Position numbers and translations under genes: made by a program
Source: Papio anubis
Lineage: Eukaryota; Chordata; Mammalia; Primates; Cercopithecidae
Assembly (NCBI RefSeq): GCF_008728515.1
Contig: NC_044981.1
Coordinates: forward strand, 97,414,043 to 97,478,042
Direction: 5' to 3'
Length of the DNA stretch: 64,000 bases
Part shown: piece by piece, positions 34,181 to 46,889 of the stretch
How positions within the stretch are numbered: position 1 is the stretch's first letter
How the letters are laid out: the number at the start of each line of letters is the position of its first letter
Notes under the pieces: generated by a model
Seen by the model: only the letters and a program-made list of their open reading frames with translations
The model's database searches: none
What the model was told of the DNA's origin: nothing

Positions 34181-34755
34181 TGTATTAGTCAGAGTTCTCC
34201 AGAGAGACAGTAACAATATGATCTACGCAAAGGCTGATATAGGAGACAGGATTTATTAGGAGAATTGGTTCACATCATTATGGAGGCTGAGAAGTCCCAT
34301 GATAGGCCACTTGCAAGCTGGAGATCAAGGGAAGCCAGTAGCATGACTCAGTCCAAGTCCAAAAGCATCACAACTGGGGAAGCCAGTGGTGTAACTCAGT
34401 TCAAGGCCAAAGACCTAAGAACCCTGGTGGGGGTTGGAGAGAGGCTGGTACAAGTTTTGGAGCCCAGTGATTGCAGAGCCTATAATTCTGATGGCCAAGG
34501 GCAGGAGAAAAAGAATGTTCTTGCTTCAGGAGAGAATTAATTCACCTTTCCTCTGCCTTTTTGTTCTATCTGGGTTACCAGCTGACTGGAAGGTGCCCAC
34601 CCATATTGAAGGCAGATCTTCTCCTTTCAGTTCACCACCTCACATACTAATCTCCTCCAGAAACACCCTCACAAACATACCCCAAAATAATACTTTGCCA
34701 GTTTTTCAAGTATCTCTTAATCCAGTCACGCTGATGCCTAAAATTAACTGTCACA
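34181..34755 (-). mobile_element. LTR-like interspersed repeat, antisense, family not assigned
   Basis: On the plus strand it runs from 'tgtattagtcagagttctcc' to 'ctaaaattaactgtcaca', with 'ttatggaggctgagaagtcc', 'gcaagctggagatcaaggga', 'tgactggaaggtgcccacc' and 'ctccagaaacaccctcac'. This is a widespread human repeat that I recognise by sequence but cannot name with certainty. The TG...CA ends on the minus strand (tgtgacagttaa ... gactaataca) suggest an LTR of the ERVL/MaLR type. No clean TSD is seen. Frames at 34265-34540 and 34434-34778 lie within it and have no known function. Confidence 0.6.
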
Positions 34756-35364
34756 TCCACTTTACTCTCATTTTCTGAATGTCTTTCCAGTTGGTGGTAA
34801 TCTAATACTCTCTCACATATATGTGAGTGCAGGCAAAGCAAGCCACAGCAAAGAGAACAAGCTTTACTAAGATCAATGCCTTACCAAAATATAAGCTTCT
34901 TGTGAGGACAGAGACTTTTGTCAGCTTAGTTCACTCATATTTCCCAAACCCCAAGAGCAGGGCTTCCACATTTCAGGCACTTGTTGTATGTGGGTTGGTA
35001 CAGTAATGTCTATACCATTCACTTTAAGCCTCCAGTTCCTGTGGGTCTCTAGCACGTGCTCTAGAGACAATAAGAATGAACAAAATGGCTGGTGTTTGTC
35101 AACCCGCCATGCAGAATCCTTATTTGGATCCATTGTACTTACACTCACTTATCTACATATTTGGTATATATTATAGTTGAAAACTTTTTTTTTTTTTTTT
35201 AATTTTAGGCTGCATTACAAATAAGTAACCAAATAAAATCATTTAATTTGCTTTAGGACATGCTTAATTCATAATAATGGTTCTAGGCTATCTAGTGAAA
35301 GTCAAATATTGGATCTGAGTTTCCGAAAAGAGTAGAATCAATTATTTGAAAAACGTCAAGACTC
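34756..35364. other. Single-copy DNA with a poly-T run
   Basis: A T-rich run at 35185-35200 is not followed by recognisable Alu or L1. No gene recognised. Confidence 0.5.
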
Positions 35365-35640
35365 TTTCTATTTTTTGAGATGGGGTCTTGATCTATCATC
35401 CAAGGTAGACTGCAGTGTCTATTCACAGGCACGATCATAGCTCACCGCAACCTTGAGTCCCTGGGTTCAAGCTATCAGATTACAGGTGTGCACCTGGCTA
35501 CTTTTTTGAAAAACAATTTTTTAGAGATAGGGTCTTGTTATACTACCCAGGCCCATCTCTAACTACCGGTCTCATGCAATCTTCCTACCTCAACTTCCCA
35601 AGTTGCTGGGATTACAGGCATGAGCCACCATGCTCAACTC
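35365..35640 (-). mobile_element. AluJ-like element, antisense, with internal loss
   Basis: 'tttttgagatggggtcttg' to 'ggcatgagccaccatgctca' is a reversed old Alu. About 50 bp of the right monomer is missing between 'gggttcaagctat' and 'cagattacaggtgtgcacc'. The diagnostic bases and divergence fit AluJ. Confidence 0.85.
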
Positions 35641-36365
35641 TTTCCACTTCTTCTTCTCTGCCTTCTCTGTGTGTTTTCTATCTTATCTCTCTTTATGTGA
35701 GCACTACTCCTTCCAATGTGTGGTTCACAGAAATATTCATGGTCAAGAACAGTTCCAGAACCTTTATCTTATAACTTTAGCAATTTTATACCTTATTCTT
35801 TTAGCTTAGGCTCATCAGGGCATTTAAATTTTCAAAGATCCCTTTTCAAAAAATTAAAAGCATAATTCTCATATAAACATAGAATGAATTAACGTCAAAA
35901 TATAAGGATAGTAAAATTACTTTTAAAAATGTGAGAAAAAGAGTTTTTCTTTTCATAGGAATATAGAATGCTGGAATAAAATTTATAAATCACACGTGAA
36001 ACTGGTTGATGCTCTATTGGGCAATAAAAAATAATGACAGCTTTGGAGTAAAATCTTTAGCATGCTTGAATCTCTATTTGCATTTTTCTCACTAAGAATT
36101 CACTTGCATTGCTATCTGACATGAGGCATCTGTAGTACGACCAGTTTTATATGAGTCAGTATCTCTGCTTACAGAGTTGTAAAACACCTTAGTCAATAGT
36201 CAGTAGTAAATAAAATAAAATTTATATAACCTCAGAAAATTAGAGAACTCTGGGCTAGTCATGTGAGACACTACTGTCGTTGTGAAAGGGCATGCAGTCA
36301 TCCTTTACCTATATCCACGATATAAATATTTTTTAAATGCCATAAGGATATTTTAATTACTTATT
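35641..36365. other. AT-rich single-copy DNA
   Basis: No repeat or gene recognised. Confidence 0.5.
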
Positions 36366-36513
36366 TTTAAATTTTTTTTAGCTACTGTTTTTTAGAGATG
36401 GAGTCTCGCTATATTGCCCGGACTCATCTCGAATTACTGGTCTCATGCACTCTTCCCACCTCAGCCTCACAAGTTGCTGGGATTACAGTCATCAGCCACC
36501 ACGCTCGGCTCTT
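36366..36513 (-). mobile_element. Alu monomer (FLAM-like or truncated Alu), antisense
   Basis: 'agagatggagtctcgctata' through 'cagccaccacgctcggct' covers a single left-arm length unit with a short T-rich end. This is either a free left Alu monomer or an Alu reduced to one arm. Confidence 0.75.
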
Positions 36514-39370
36514 TTAATTTATTGTGCAAATTAAAAGAAAAAAGCTTAGAAAATGCATACTACAGGTTTGGCACAAAATAAACTCACAATAATGTACTTA
36601 TCATTAATACTGTACTTATTAACATTGTATTACAAAAATACAGTCCCTAAACTTCTCTTTATCCAGAGAGATTTGACATACTTCAGACAATGTTAGAAAA
36701 CCTATTAAACATTGCCAACATTCTACTCCTGATTATGCTGAGGAGAAATTTCCCCTTCTGTCGAATTTAGGCATAACCAGCTCATGTATTTAATTCCAAA
36801 AGTTGCATGTGTCATTTTGGAACCACCCATTTATTTGCCAGCTGTCAACACTACAGCTTTCTCTGTTTTTCCTTACCATTGCAAACTATGTTGCAGCATG
36901 TTGAAATGGAAACCTCCCTCAGCGATAACCATGGATATACAGAGCTCTTCTGTAATATCAAAGAGGAAAAAAAATACAAACAAGCTTTTGTTTACACTAT
37001 GGTTTTGGATTGATTTGTTACTGAAGCATAGCCAAACTATTCTGATCAATACAATGACCTATGTCAGTATTTTTCAAAATGTCATTGAATATTAAATTAT
37101 TCTTTAAATAAAAGGTCTTATGTTAAATGAATGTGCTAAAGCCCTGCAAAATGTATAAGATTAACAATGTATGTTATATTAAAAGTTCTAAAATCTTCTC
37201 TAACTCAGAAGCATGATTGGCTTTAACACAGAAATTTATAAGTTTATTTGAGAAAAAATCTACGACAACATATTTACTGACATTCTGCAGAAGAGCAATG
37301 TATAGATCACCAGTATGGAAACTTTTACCTCAGGAAGGATGAGATACATCTAATTGAAAATAAACAGAGAGGATGGTGTACAAAGAAATGCCATGAAATT
37401 AAAATATTCCATTGAAAACTATTTTTAATGCATTCTAAAATCTGGATATAAGATACTTGTTAAACTATAACTGTAAAATAATAGTAATAACAGAAAACAT
37501 TTATCACTGAATTGCTAATGAAATTATCATTGCACTTAAATTTGAAGAAAAAACAGTTATAATATTGTTATATACAAATATATCATGAAGAAGAATTAAA
37601 AACAATTATCTATTGGTTTTGAAGTTATCTTTACAGCAAAAGTATTGAGTGAATTTTTATGGGATTCAAGTTTGAGGATAGAAAAGAAGAAATGAAATAT
37701 ATTACATTATTAAAATGTTATTACTGTGACAGGCATCTATTTTACTTTTTTTCTTCTTTCCTTATTTTTTCTTCCTTTCTTTGTCTTTAATTTCTTTCTT
37801 ATTTTTATAATTCTGAATACATTGTAAACGAAGTTTGCTACTGATTTCACAGAAAATTATAATGACAGCTAGAGTTCTGCCAGTGATCTTGAAAAAGTAA
37901 GTATAGCTCAATTGCAATGATTAGAAGCAGCTCTTTCTTTGTGAATTTAGTTAAAATCCAAGAGCAAAGTTAGTGTTTTGTAATAATATGTTTTACTTAG
38001 ACATCAATGCTCCTAATATCAATTTAATATTTTAAAATATTCTCTACAAATGATAAATAACTAAAAAATATTATAAATATTCCGTTAGGTATCCTGGTAT
38101 CCTTACAAGTAGAAAAGAATTTATATTGCCATGTCATTTCATACGGATTATTCAAAAATGCACTTCAGATTCTGAGAGATATCTTTTGGTGTATGCATCT
38201 GACATATCTTTAAGAACCTTTAAAACATCACCAGAAATAAGAGAAGCTTTAGATTTTCAAGTGCTTTCAGAGTAAATATGCATTTCAATGAGGAACTGTT
38301 TCAAGGGAGAATGAAACAATGTATAGTCCTATATAGGCTCCTTGCAAGCTAATAATTCTCTATTATCATTCCACAATTCTTTTTCACGGTGTTCTCAGTT
38401 TAAAAACAAAACAAAACAAAACAAAAAAACAAAAACAAAAACAAAACAGGGAAGCCAGGATTTAAAAAGAAAAAATAAAATGTATCAAGTTGGAATAGCA
38501 CCTGCTTTGTGGATGGATGACAACCTGTAGGCATGCCAGGTTAAACAACCAAGCAACAGGATTTAGGTAAGTTGAAGGTTAAACATTTTCACAGAAGATA
38601 AACACTTAAACAGAAATTATAAGACATTAATACACTGATGAAATTTTAGCAACATAAAGGGCAATAAATAGAGTAGAACTCCAAAGAACTAGAGTCAACA
38701 AAATAATATGAAATTATACATGTGTATATATTATTTCTTCAAAAAATAGGAAATACTTCCAATGAAAACAATAAAAGAAAGCAATAAATAAAAAAGAGAC
38801 ATATGTGAAAAGAAGCAATAAGAAACCTTAAATGTGAAAAAAAAAGTATTTTTTTGCATTAGTTGAATAAAAACTATTTATTTCCATTAAAAATTTTGGA
38901 CAGTAGATTGGCTAATCTGACTATTTTCTGGAAAATAGTATGACACAGCTGGAGAGAAAATTATTAAAGTAATAAAAATTAATAAGTATATATTCTAAGA
39001 CATATAATGTTGAGATTAATAAAGAAAAAATTCTAAAAAATGAAAATAAAAAGAGGAAGGATAAAATGAGAAGCACAGATGCACAACTATTATTTGCTCT
39101 ATAAAGATAAAGCAGAATGAGAAAAATACAATAGTGAAACAGATAATGACTGAGAATTTTGTAGCATCGAGGAGAAGCATGTGACTTAGATATAAGAAAC
39201 CCAGTATGTGCTGAGAAGATAAATTAGAAATAAATACTACTTAGACATAGACACTTTCTAGTAAAAAGGTAAAACACTAATGAAAAAAAATAAAAAAGAA
39301 TAAACCTTTAAAATACCAGGTGATACAGGCAAGTTAACTACAGGACAATACAACTCATATGAGCAATACA
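36514..39370. other. AT-rich single-copy DNA
   Basis: No repeat family or gene recognised. Frames at 36784-37095 (103 codons) and 36807-37013 overlap each other and lack recognisable motifs. A pyrimidine-rich patch lies at about 37741-37800. Confidence 0.5.
38402..38449. repeat. (AAAAC)n simple repeat
   Basis: Imperfect run of aaaac and aaaaac units with no Alu body attached. Confidence 0.85.
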
Positions 39371-39374
39371 TTTG

Positions 39375-39545
39375 TTGTTTGAGGTCCCTGGACTCGAATT
39401 CTGGTCAGTCATTTCCAAATTATGTAAGCTCAAATTGTTTGCTACTCCATCTTTCTGTGCCTTGGATTCCTCATCTAAGCACTTTGCACATATTATCTCA
39501 CTTAATCCTCAGAACCATTCCTGGCATGTACAGAAAAACTGATAC
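39375..39545 (+). repeat. Degraded MIR, possibly two fragments
   Basis: 'ctggactcgaattctggtca', 'ctgtgccttggattcctcat' fit plus-strand MIR. The next block 'gcacatattatctcacttaa' and 'tcctcagaacc' fits the opposite MIR orientation, so two MIR pieces may be joined head to head. Confidence 0.55.
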
Positions 39546-39943
39546 ATATTAGAGATTGCAATTTATTATTAATTTAAAAATTATTGTCAGTTGTTAGGAG
39601 CCAGAAGATAACAGAGTAATGTATTTCAAATGATGAAGAAAATAAATATGAACCCAGTATCCCCTAACCAAGAGGATTAATTAAGATAATTTTAAACGTA
39701 CAAAAATTTAGAAATATTTCTAATCAGGGCCCTCATGATAGCAGCATTAAATACTTCAGGAAGAAGAAAAAAAAATTATCCAGAAAGAAGAAATGGGATG
39801 TAAAAAGCAAAATAATTTAAAAATTAATAAAGTGTGTTTGTGAATAAAAAAAGTGCTTATTGTAATAAATGAAAGTATATCATAACATACCACATTGCTT
39901 TCTCTTTTGTATTTGTGTTTATATGACTGTTTACCCAAAGAAT

Positions 39944-40091
39944 CTGAGGTTTCCATCTGTCCCTAGATCATAGACATCCTAAGTAGATTATAGGAAAAGC
40001 GACGAGGTAAAATACAAGAAATGGATTGCCCAAAATTTTTATTAATGAAATGCCCTTAACATCTGAATAATTGAGGTCATGTTTTTATTAA
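39944..40091. repeat. Local direct duplication, copy A
   Basis: Shares 'ctgaggtttccatctgt', 'catcctaagtagatta', 'aggaaaag', 'gaggtaaaat', 'caagaaatggattgcc' and 'tcatgt.tttattaa' in the same order with copy B at 40799-40926. Copy A has about 28 bp ('aatgaaatgccc...aataatt') absent from B. Sequences outside the block are unrelated between the two. Confidence 0.85.
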
Positions 40092-40639
40092 TGAGTAGTA
40101 GTTCATGGTTTCCACAGTCAAAGAGACCATGAAACTATAATAAGTCCCATTTTGCCCTAGGTAACCCATTAAAATTCAGATTATGTAATATTTACAAATA
40201 CTTCATTTCTGTTCAAAAAGAAATGATAGAAACTGTAATTACTTGGAAACATCTAACTTAGAAGTGAATCAACATGCACTATTAACCTTCTTACTTGGCG
40301 ACAAAATTTTCACATATGAGCTAGGAGATACTAAAATCAAAGGAATATACAGAGTGTCCTAATGATTCTGTGAAATTAGAAATAATCCCTCACAGATTTT
40401 CAAAGGAGTTACTATTTTTGCATTTTTAATATTTTCATATTCTGAAACCTTCATTAAAACTTCAGATTCTAATACCTTCAGGATTGTTTAATGTTCTATT
40501 CAAAATGCAGTCTCAAACCAGATAGCATGGATACTTGATAAAAATAGAAAGATCTATACTCATTTTAAAGAGAAGGTTCTAATATTAATAAGTTGTTGGA
40601 ATGAGAATATTTGAGTTTACTAGATGTTACTTGAGGCTC

Positions 40640-40673
40640 TTTAATATATATATACATATATATATATATTATA
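40640..40673. repeat. (AT)n simple repeat
   Basis: Imperfect TA repeat with one AC step. Confidence 0.85.
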
Positions 40674-40689
40674 AATCTCTGTTAAGTAG

Positions 40690-40790
40690 TACAGTTTTTC
40701 TCCTTTCTTTTGTTCCTTTATTGATTTTTCCTTTCCTCCTTTTCTTCTTTCCTTTCCTCTTCCCTCCTTCCCTCCCTTTTCCCTTTTATT
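40690..40790. repeat. Polypyrimidine tract
   Basis: About 100 bp almost entirely C and T with tttcc/cttcc units, ending at copy B of the local duplication. Confidence 0.85.
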
Positions 40791-40798
40791 CAGTGAGA

Positions 40799-40926
40799 CT
40801 GAGGTTTCCATCTGTCTCTAGGTTATACACATCCTAAGTAGATTAAAGGAAAAGAGAGAGAAAAGAGGAGGTAAAATTCAAGAAATGGATTGCCGAAAAC
40901 TTTTATTGAGGCCATGTCTTTATTAA
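40799..40926. repeat. Local direct duplication, copy B
   Basis: See copy A at 39944-40091. B lacks the internal 28 bp and carries a small extra 'gagagaaaaga' stretch. It is bracketed by the polypyrimidine tract on its left and the TC/C microsatellite on its right. Confidence 0.85.
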
Positions 40927-40937
40927 AGACTTTAACA

Positions 40938-40939
<2 letters not shown>

Positions 40940-40981
<42 letters not shown>

Positions 40982-40994
40982 CCCCCCCCCCCCA
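40940..40994. repeat. (TC)n followed by poly-C
   Basis: About 20 TC repeats followed by a run of about 15 C, all pyrimidine on one strand. The 89-codon frame through it is a Leu/Ser/Pro artefact. Confidence 0.95.
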
Positions 40995-41034
40995 TTTTCT
41001 TTTTATATTCTGGCATATACCTGTTCAGCTAAGC

Positions 41035-41530
41035 TATTTGTCTCCATGGAATTAAATCAGAACATTTTGTTTCAATCCTCTGTCTTCTGTTCCTGCTGTT
41101 CTTGCGATGCCTCACTCTGGCTCAGACACATTAGTCTTGGGACGTTAGGACTTCTGTGATGGCTCTTATCTTTCCTGGAAACTTTCAGTCCTTGATTTTC
41201 CTAAGCTTAATCCCTCACCTCCTCAAATCATTTGTTCTTATGTCACCTTCTCAGTGAGATGTGCTCTGACTACCTAATTGAAAATTGGCCACCTCCATGT
41301 CGTTTCTCCTCTCTTCACTTACTGTCTCTTGCATAATGTTTAATCCCTAGCAGATAGCATGTAATTTAATTTTATATTGTTTTTATTCTTCGATATCTGT
41401 CTCTACCCAATCCTAACCAAAAGACGCACTGGAATGTAAGCTTCATGAATATAGATATTTTTGTCTATTTTGTTCACTTTATATCCAAAAGGTCTAGAAA
41501 TGTTCTTGGTACATAAAAGCTGCTAGATAG
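41035..41530 (+). repeat. L2 LINE 3' end
   Basis: 'tgcctcactctggctcagac', 'tttgttcttatgtcaccttc', 'tcagtgagatgtgctctgac', 'cttgcataatgtttaatccc', 'actggaatgtaagcttcatg', 'ttttgtctattttgttcact' and 'ttcttggtacataaaagctg' follow the order of the L2 3' region. Confidence 0.8.
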
Positions 41531-41837
41531 AGATAGATATTTGTTGTAAATTTGTAGAAAATGACTAGGTAAAAGTAGGAAAACCAATTCAACTCTCATA
41601 AGAAAAAGCCTTCCGGTGGGAACAATATTCTAAGAAAGGTAAGCTAATATGGACTCACCTCTGAGATTCACTATCCCTGTTTGAGAGGTTACTAAATAGG
41701 ACATTTAGAATCAGTGGTCAAGGCACGATGCATCTCTTTCCCTGAGTGGAATTCTTTACTATGGTTATTCTGCTTTTCTTTCACATTTGTGTATCAGGTA
41801 CTTTGAAAGTAGCTAAATTTATTATTTAGACAAAAGA

Positions 41838-42160
41838 TTGTAAAATGAAAGCTCTTTGTCCAAATCCTGCCCACTGTCTGTTTATGTACAGGCTGTGAGC
41901 TAAAAATGCTTTACACATTTTAATTGTGGGAAAAATTTTATAATAATATTTCATAGCATACAAATAATATATACATTCCACTCAATGTCTATAAGTAAAT
42001 TTTACTAGAGCCAAAACATATTTATTTATGTGGTGCTATGACTGCTTTAGTGCTACAGAGGTACAATTGAGTAGTAGTAACAGAGGCTGTATGAGCATCA
42101 AGACTAAAATATTTGCTAACTGGCCTTGCTGAAAACAAAGTTTGCTGACCCTTGATTTAG
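41838..42160. repeat. hAT-type MER relic
   Basis: 'tttgtccaaatcctgcccac', 'tgtctgtttatgtacaggct', 'gctatgactgctttagtgct', 'acaattgagtagtagtaac' and 'gtttgctgacccttgattt' match a widespread non-autonomous hAT element known by its 'ggttggcaaac / aagtttgccgacccctg' ends. An AT-rich extra stretch sits in the middle. I do not assign a family name. Confidence 0.65.
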
Positions 42161-44249
42161 ACTATATGCTTCAAGATAGAGAAGAACAAAATCAAAGAAA
42201 GACTGAGACTGACTAGATGAAATAGCAACAATATACAGAGAGTGTGGATTCAGAGAATACTGTCTGTGACACTGTCAAGGATTCATGAACTAAACATAGC
42301 AATAGGTGACTACCAATAGTGGGAGAGATGAGTAGGTCTGGTGTGTTTTTTTGAGGTTTTTGGTGTGGTTGTGCTGTAGTTTTGAGAAACCTTAAATATA
42401 AGGTAAGTGGGAACATTCTGAGAATTTTATATGAAAAATGACAGACAATTATTGTGCTGGTAAGATGGCAAGATGAATTATGGTGATCACCAATGGGAAT
42501 GCCAGATTAGTACCCACCCAGCACCAGTTTTACCAGCAACTTTCTCCATGGCTTGAACAGGGAACTGGATAAAGGCCTAACATGTAAAACTCCAGAGCTT
42601 GATGTGGACCTGTTTCCTAACATATGGAAAGAACAGAAGAATGAAAAGAAATGGTTTGCATACAGAACAAATGCTAAAGGGGGAAATTCAATGTACTAGT
42701 TACTTAGAACAAGAAAAAGTGATGTAAGAAAACAGCTGGTGTTAAGTAATATTTTATAATATTCAGGTTTTGGGTTCTAGTAGTTGTGGAAGTTTAGATG
42801 CATTCTTAGCTTTAGGTTTTGTGAAATTCTCCAGGATCTTTAGTAAAACTTCCTCCACTGATGGGAAAGCCAGAAAGTGAGCTAAGGGACTTTAGAAAAC
42901 AGAACTTTGACTGGATATTATATAACGTAAGACAAAAATAACTATATGCAATCACTCCACTCTAGTTAGTAAACTTGTTTTCCATAAGACTATGAGTTAG
43001 GAATTCTGAAGCTACTTTATTTGATTCCTAGGGTTGAACAAATAAGTAAAAATATTGTAGATAATGAAAGAGATTCTCACCATGCACATAAGCAGTTATA
43101 AATCAGAAAAAAGGAAAGGCCAAAATGAATTCTGTGATGCTGGATTGAAATGAGAAGTATCAAATAAACTCTTTGTAGATAGATTTATATAGATGTATGA
43201 GTGAACAAGTTACTCTGTTTATGTGTATGTGTGAAATATTTATGCATTATATGTATTTTATGTAGCATATTGATATATATTATGATGCATATGATATATG
43301 GAGATATATAGATATATACCCTTGCTCTATGTACTGAGAAACACTAGGAGCAGTGACATCATAGTAACAATGAGCACATCATCTATAGACAACATTTTGG
43401 TTTCTAAATACCACTATACTTTAAAAGGAACATGGACTCCTTAGAGAAATGACAATTTCAGAAGTGAGACAGGAAAAATACAAGGTGAATCTGAAGAATT
43501 TTATGTTGCCTCAGAAGCTATTTAAAAATAGCTTTAAAAAGGACAGGTAATATCAAAAGGGGGCAAGAGTTATTCCGAAACAACTCCCCATGGCCAAAGT
43601 TGAAATACCTTATAATATAACAATGGTATTAAAATATACCTCCCAAAATAAAATAAAAACTCATTGGACTATATAGTACAACAAATAACAAAATAAATCA
43701 ATAGATAGAGGAGATAGACAAGTATTTCCTATGGAAGAATTTCATATATTAATGATGGAAGGAAAGCAAGAATTAAAAAGTCACCAATCTACTTTTCAAT
43801 GTAGAAATTGGTGAAAAAAAAAGCTAAAGCAGAAACAGAATATTTATGTAGTCTTGACGTATTTCCTATAAAATATTTACTAATTACAAAGGGAAAAATA
43901 GTAACTTTACATTGGAGAATCCTAGCAAGTGCCTGATGGTCGAAGTTAATATCATCAGTAATAAGACAGAGGAACATCATATATCCTCCTGATAAGATCC
44001 ATTGAGAAAGGCATATAGCTCTACTCTGTCAGTCCAAATAATGCATAACTTCAGTTGAATCAAGAGAAACTATCAGAGAAACCCAAGTTGAAATACATTC
44101 CAAAAAATAACTGGTCACTATGTTTCAAAAGTGTCAAGTTTTTTAAAGAAAAGACCGATGCAGTCTCTTAGATTGGAGGCAACTAAGAAGGCATAATAAG
44201 AATATGCAGTGTGAGATCCTGGCTTACATTCTAAATCATAAAAAAGGCA
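42161..44249. other. AT-rich single-copy DNA
   Basis: No gene or repeat confidently recognised. Imperfect GATA/TATA-rich patches lie at about 43160-43320. Confidence 0.5.
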
Positions 44250-44470
44250 ACAGTAGAAAAACTTTGATGACATTTAAATATGTTTTGTGTTTTTGCTAAT
44301 ATGATTATATCACTATTGTATCAGTGTTAATTTCTTAGTTTTGATAAAAGTTCTATGGTCCCATAAGTTTTTAAGAGGATGCTGGTTGAAATAGATATAA
44401 AAACTTTCAGTATTATTTTTTGCAGCCTTTCTGTGAGCCTAAAACGATCTCAACAAAGAAACTTTTAGAG
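44250..44470 (+). mobile_element. Old L1M 3' end (L1MC/L1MD-like)
   Basis: 'atcagtgttaatttcttagt', 'tttgataaaagttctatgg', 'ttttgcagcctttctgtgag' and 'cctaaaacgatctcaac' fit the 3' UTR end of old L1M elements. The rest of the element is not visible upstream. Confidence 0.65.
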
Positions 44471-46440
44471 AATGTATCTTCTTCCCCTTGGCCTAAAAGG
44501 ATCCTAACAGGACTGAAGAGAGGGAATTATTCCACAGTTTCTTACTGAGCAGGCAGAGAACAGAAAAACCAGCCTAGATAACATATAAGCTGTTTCTGAC
44601 ACTTTCTATTTCCTTCAGGAACAGCCATAGCCAGAAGAAACAAATGAGCAGAAGGAGAAAGTCAGAGTGGCTTATCTTCTTTTCATGCCCGGAAGGAAGA
44701 ACAAAGACAGCTCTTAGAAACCAGTAGAGAGGAAAGCTGAATACTATGTATTATTTCTCAGCTTTTCTATTTCTTTTAAATAATAATTATTTTATTGCCA
44801 AAGGAATACTCTCCAAACATAAAATCTAGGCATTGTATTAAATTGCAATTCAAATATACATTTAGCATATTTATCATTTTACTCTTGTTCCTCATAGATG
44901 TTTAAATAGAGTAAAAGCAAATGCCAACCTGATTCCCTTATGTACAAAGAGATGATTAGAATAACATTGCTGGCAATATTAATGAAAGTTAGATTTCCAA
45001 AGAGGAGAGGTGATATAATTTTTAAATCATCTTATTAAAACATAGGGGAAAAGGTTTTTAATTTACATTTATACTTTAGACTACAGTTATCAATAGTTTC
45101 TTTATTTTACTATTTTCAACCTAAAATAAGAAATAATGTTAGTGGATATTCAGGAGAAGAATACTACGAGTACAAGCAGTATTTGCATTCTGAGCTATCA
45201 ATATCATCAGAAGGTAGTTTATTCATGAAGTAGCAAAGTAATTATGGGAAAACTTCCACCTAAATCATTGGCGATGACTTGTTATCTGAAATGGACTCTT
45301 ATCTCTATAAGTCCCACAGCAAAGATAAGCTCATAAATGTACAGGGGGAAACAGATTATAAAATAGAATGAATTTAACTAAGGTGAGCAAGTGGCAAAAG
45401 AAGCCCTTGCCTCTGCAAAATGGCAACCACTAATATGTCAGTGTTAATTATTGGTTTGCCAGAAGATAAGTGCATTCTTTTCAGATTTTTTTAAGAGAAG
45501 CCAAAACATAATATTTTTATATACGATCTCAGCAGCCTGTGCCTTCCTTTCCACAGTAATGTTAGTGGCATTTGGGATATATAGTCCTGCTTTTCTTCCG
45601 AAGATAGAACAGGCAGCAGGGACACTGAGATAAAAGAAGAATAGGGTAGGTGTCTGTCCCTAGTGGCAGACTATATACTTTTTGGACATTTTAGAAAAGT
45701 CCTTGTTCAAGTAAGAGTGGCTAATGAAGTCTTAGGAAAAGTTCTATTTGCTCTTGGACATTTTAAGGATAATTCATAGTCTAAAGTACTCACCAATCTC
45801 CAAGTGAAGACAATGATATTCAATTTTTCCCCAAAGTTTCCAAAGTGAAAATAGAAATTTCATGGCATCAGGAATACTAAAATGCCATACATGTCTATAT
45901 ATTTGCGTGTATATCTATTACCTATATTTAAAATGTTTTTTTCTGAGTATTTAAGTACATTTGAATATATAGGCAGATGTGTATTTCTTTCTACTCTCAT
46001 GTTTCAAAATTGACGTCTCAGTTTGATAAAGTGTGGCCAGCAGATTGTTTTACCCTGGGCAAATGTGAATAATAATCTTGAGTTGGGTTAAAGCAGATGT
46101 TTGCAAAGCCTTTGGTCATATTTCTGATTTTGGTACTCTAGTCTGTTCTTTATGCTATGATTATGTCTCAACACTCTATAATCATGCCTCATCAATTCAT
46201 GCTGGCTCAATGTATCCTTAGCATGTTTCTTTTGTGAACCTCCCTGGTCTTTGCCTTACTCCAGCTGGATTTGGTAGCCTGCTGAGTGAGATTCAATTTT
46301 CTGCAAATGCCCTTGCAAGAGCAATTGTCGTTTCAGCATATTTAGATAAGTTTATATGTGTATATATAATTTTGATTCTTTCATTTGAAACAAAATTTTT
46401 ATGCTATTTAAAGTCAAAATTTGACATGTTTCAAGTGAAA
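44471..46440. other. AT-rich single-copy DNA
   Basis: No repeat or gene recognised. A 60-codon frame at 45451-45633 has no recognised domain. Confidence 0.5.
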
Positions 46441-46444
46441 TCTC

Positions 46445-46572
46445 ACTGAATTGCCTTTAACTGGTAATCAAAATATCTTGATTTTAATTTTGGCTCTGCC
46501 ACTTGTTAATTATAAGAACTTCAAAGAATGAAATATACTTATCTTTAGCCTCTGTATCTATGAAAAGAGGAC
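46445..46572 (+). repeat. MIR SINE fragment
   Basis: 'aattttggctctgccacttg', 'ttaattataagaac' and 'ctttagcctctgtatctatg' follow the MIR order (cggctctgccacttactagctgtg... gcctcagtttcctcatctgta). Confidence 0.75.
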
Positions 46573-46609
46573 ATTTTAAGTGGATGCTTCTATTTTCCAA
46601 ATACTATAA

Positions 46610-46755
46610 GGCATTAGTTTCCAAATTGAGACTACATTAGTATCACCTTGTGTAATACTATATTGCTAGGCTCCAATCATAGATATTTGATTTAGTAGCT
46701 CAGAGGTGATCTTGCATTTCCAAAAAGCATCCAGTTGATGAAGATGGTTTTCCAG
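46610..46755. repeat. hAT-Charlie relic (MER5A/MER20-like)
   Basis: 'actacattagtatcacctt', 'gatttagtagctcagaggtg' and 'cttgcatttccaaaaagcat' follow the order of MER5A/MER20 sequence blocks with strong divergence. Confidence 0.6.
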
Positions 46756-46889
46756 ACAGTACATTGTGTAACAGTACTTTATAAAATATTTAGCATAAGC
46801 ATGATTCTATGTTCAACTTTCTATGATATATTAGCTGTGGAACACTTCCTGATTCTACATGATTTTATTTAATATTTTATAAGATTGTG

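Noticed and set aside
34265..34778. Two overlapping frames of 91 and 114 codons
   Set aside because: They lie inside an LTR-like interspersed repeat, share no known domain and have no gene context.
40890..41159. 89-codon Leu/Ser-rich frame
   Set aside because: It is created by the (TC)n-poly-C microsatellite.
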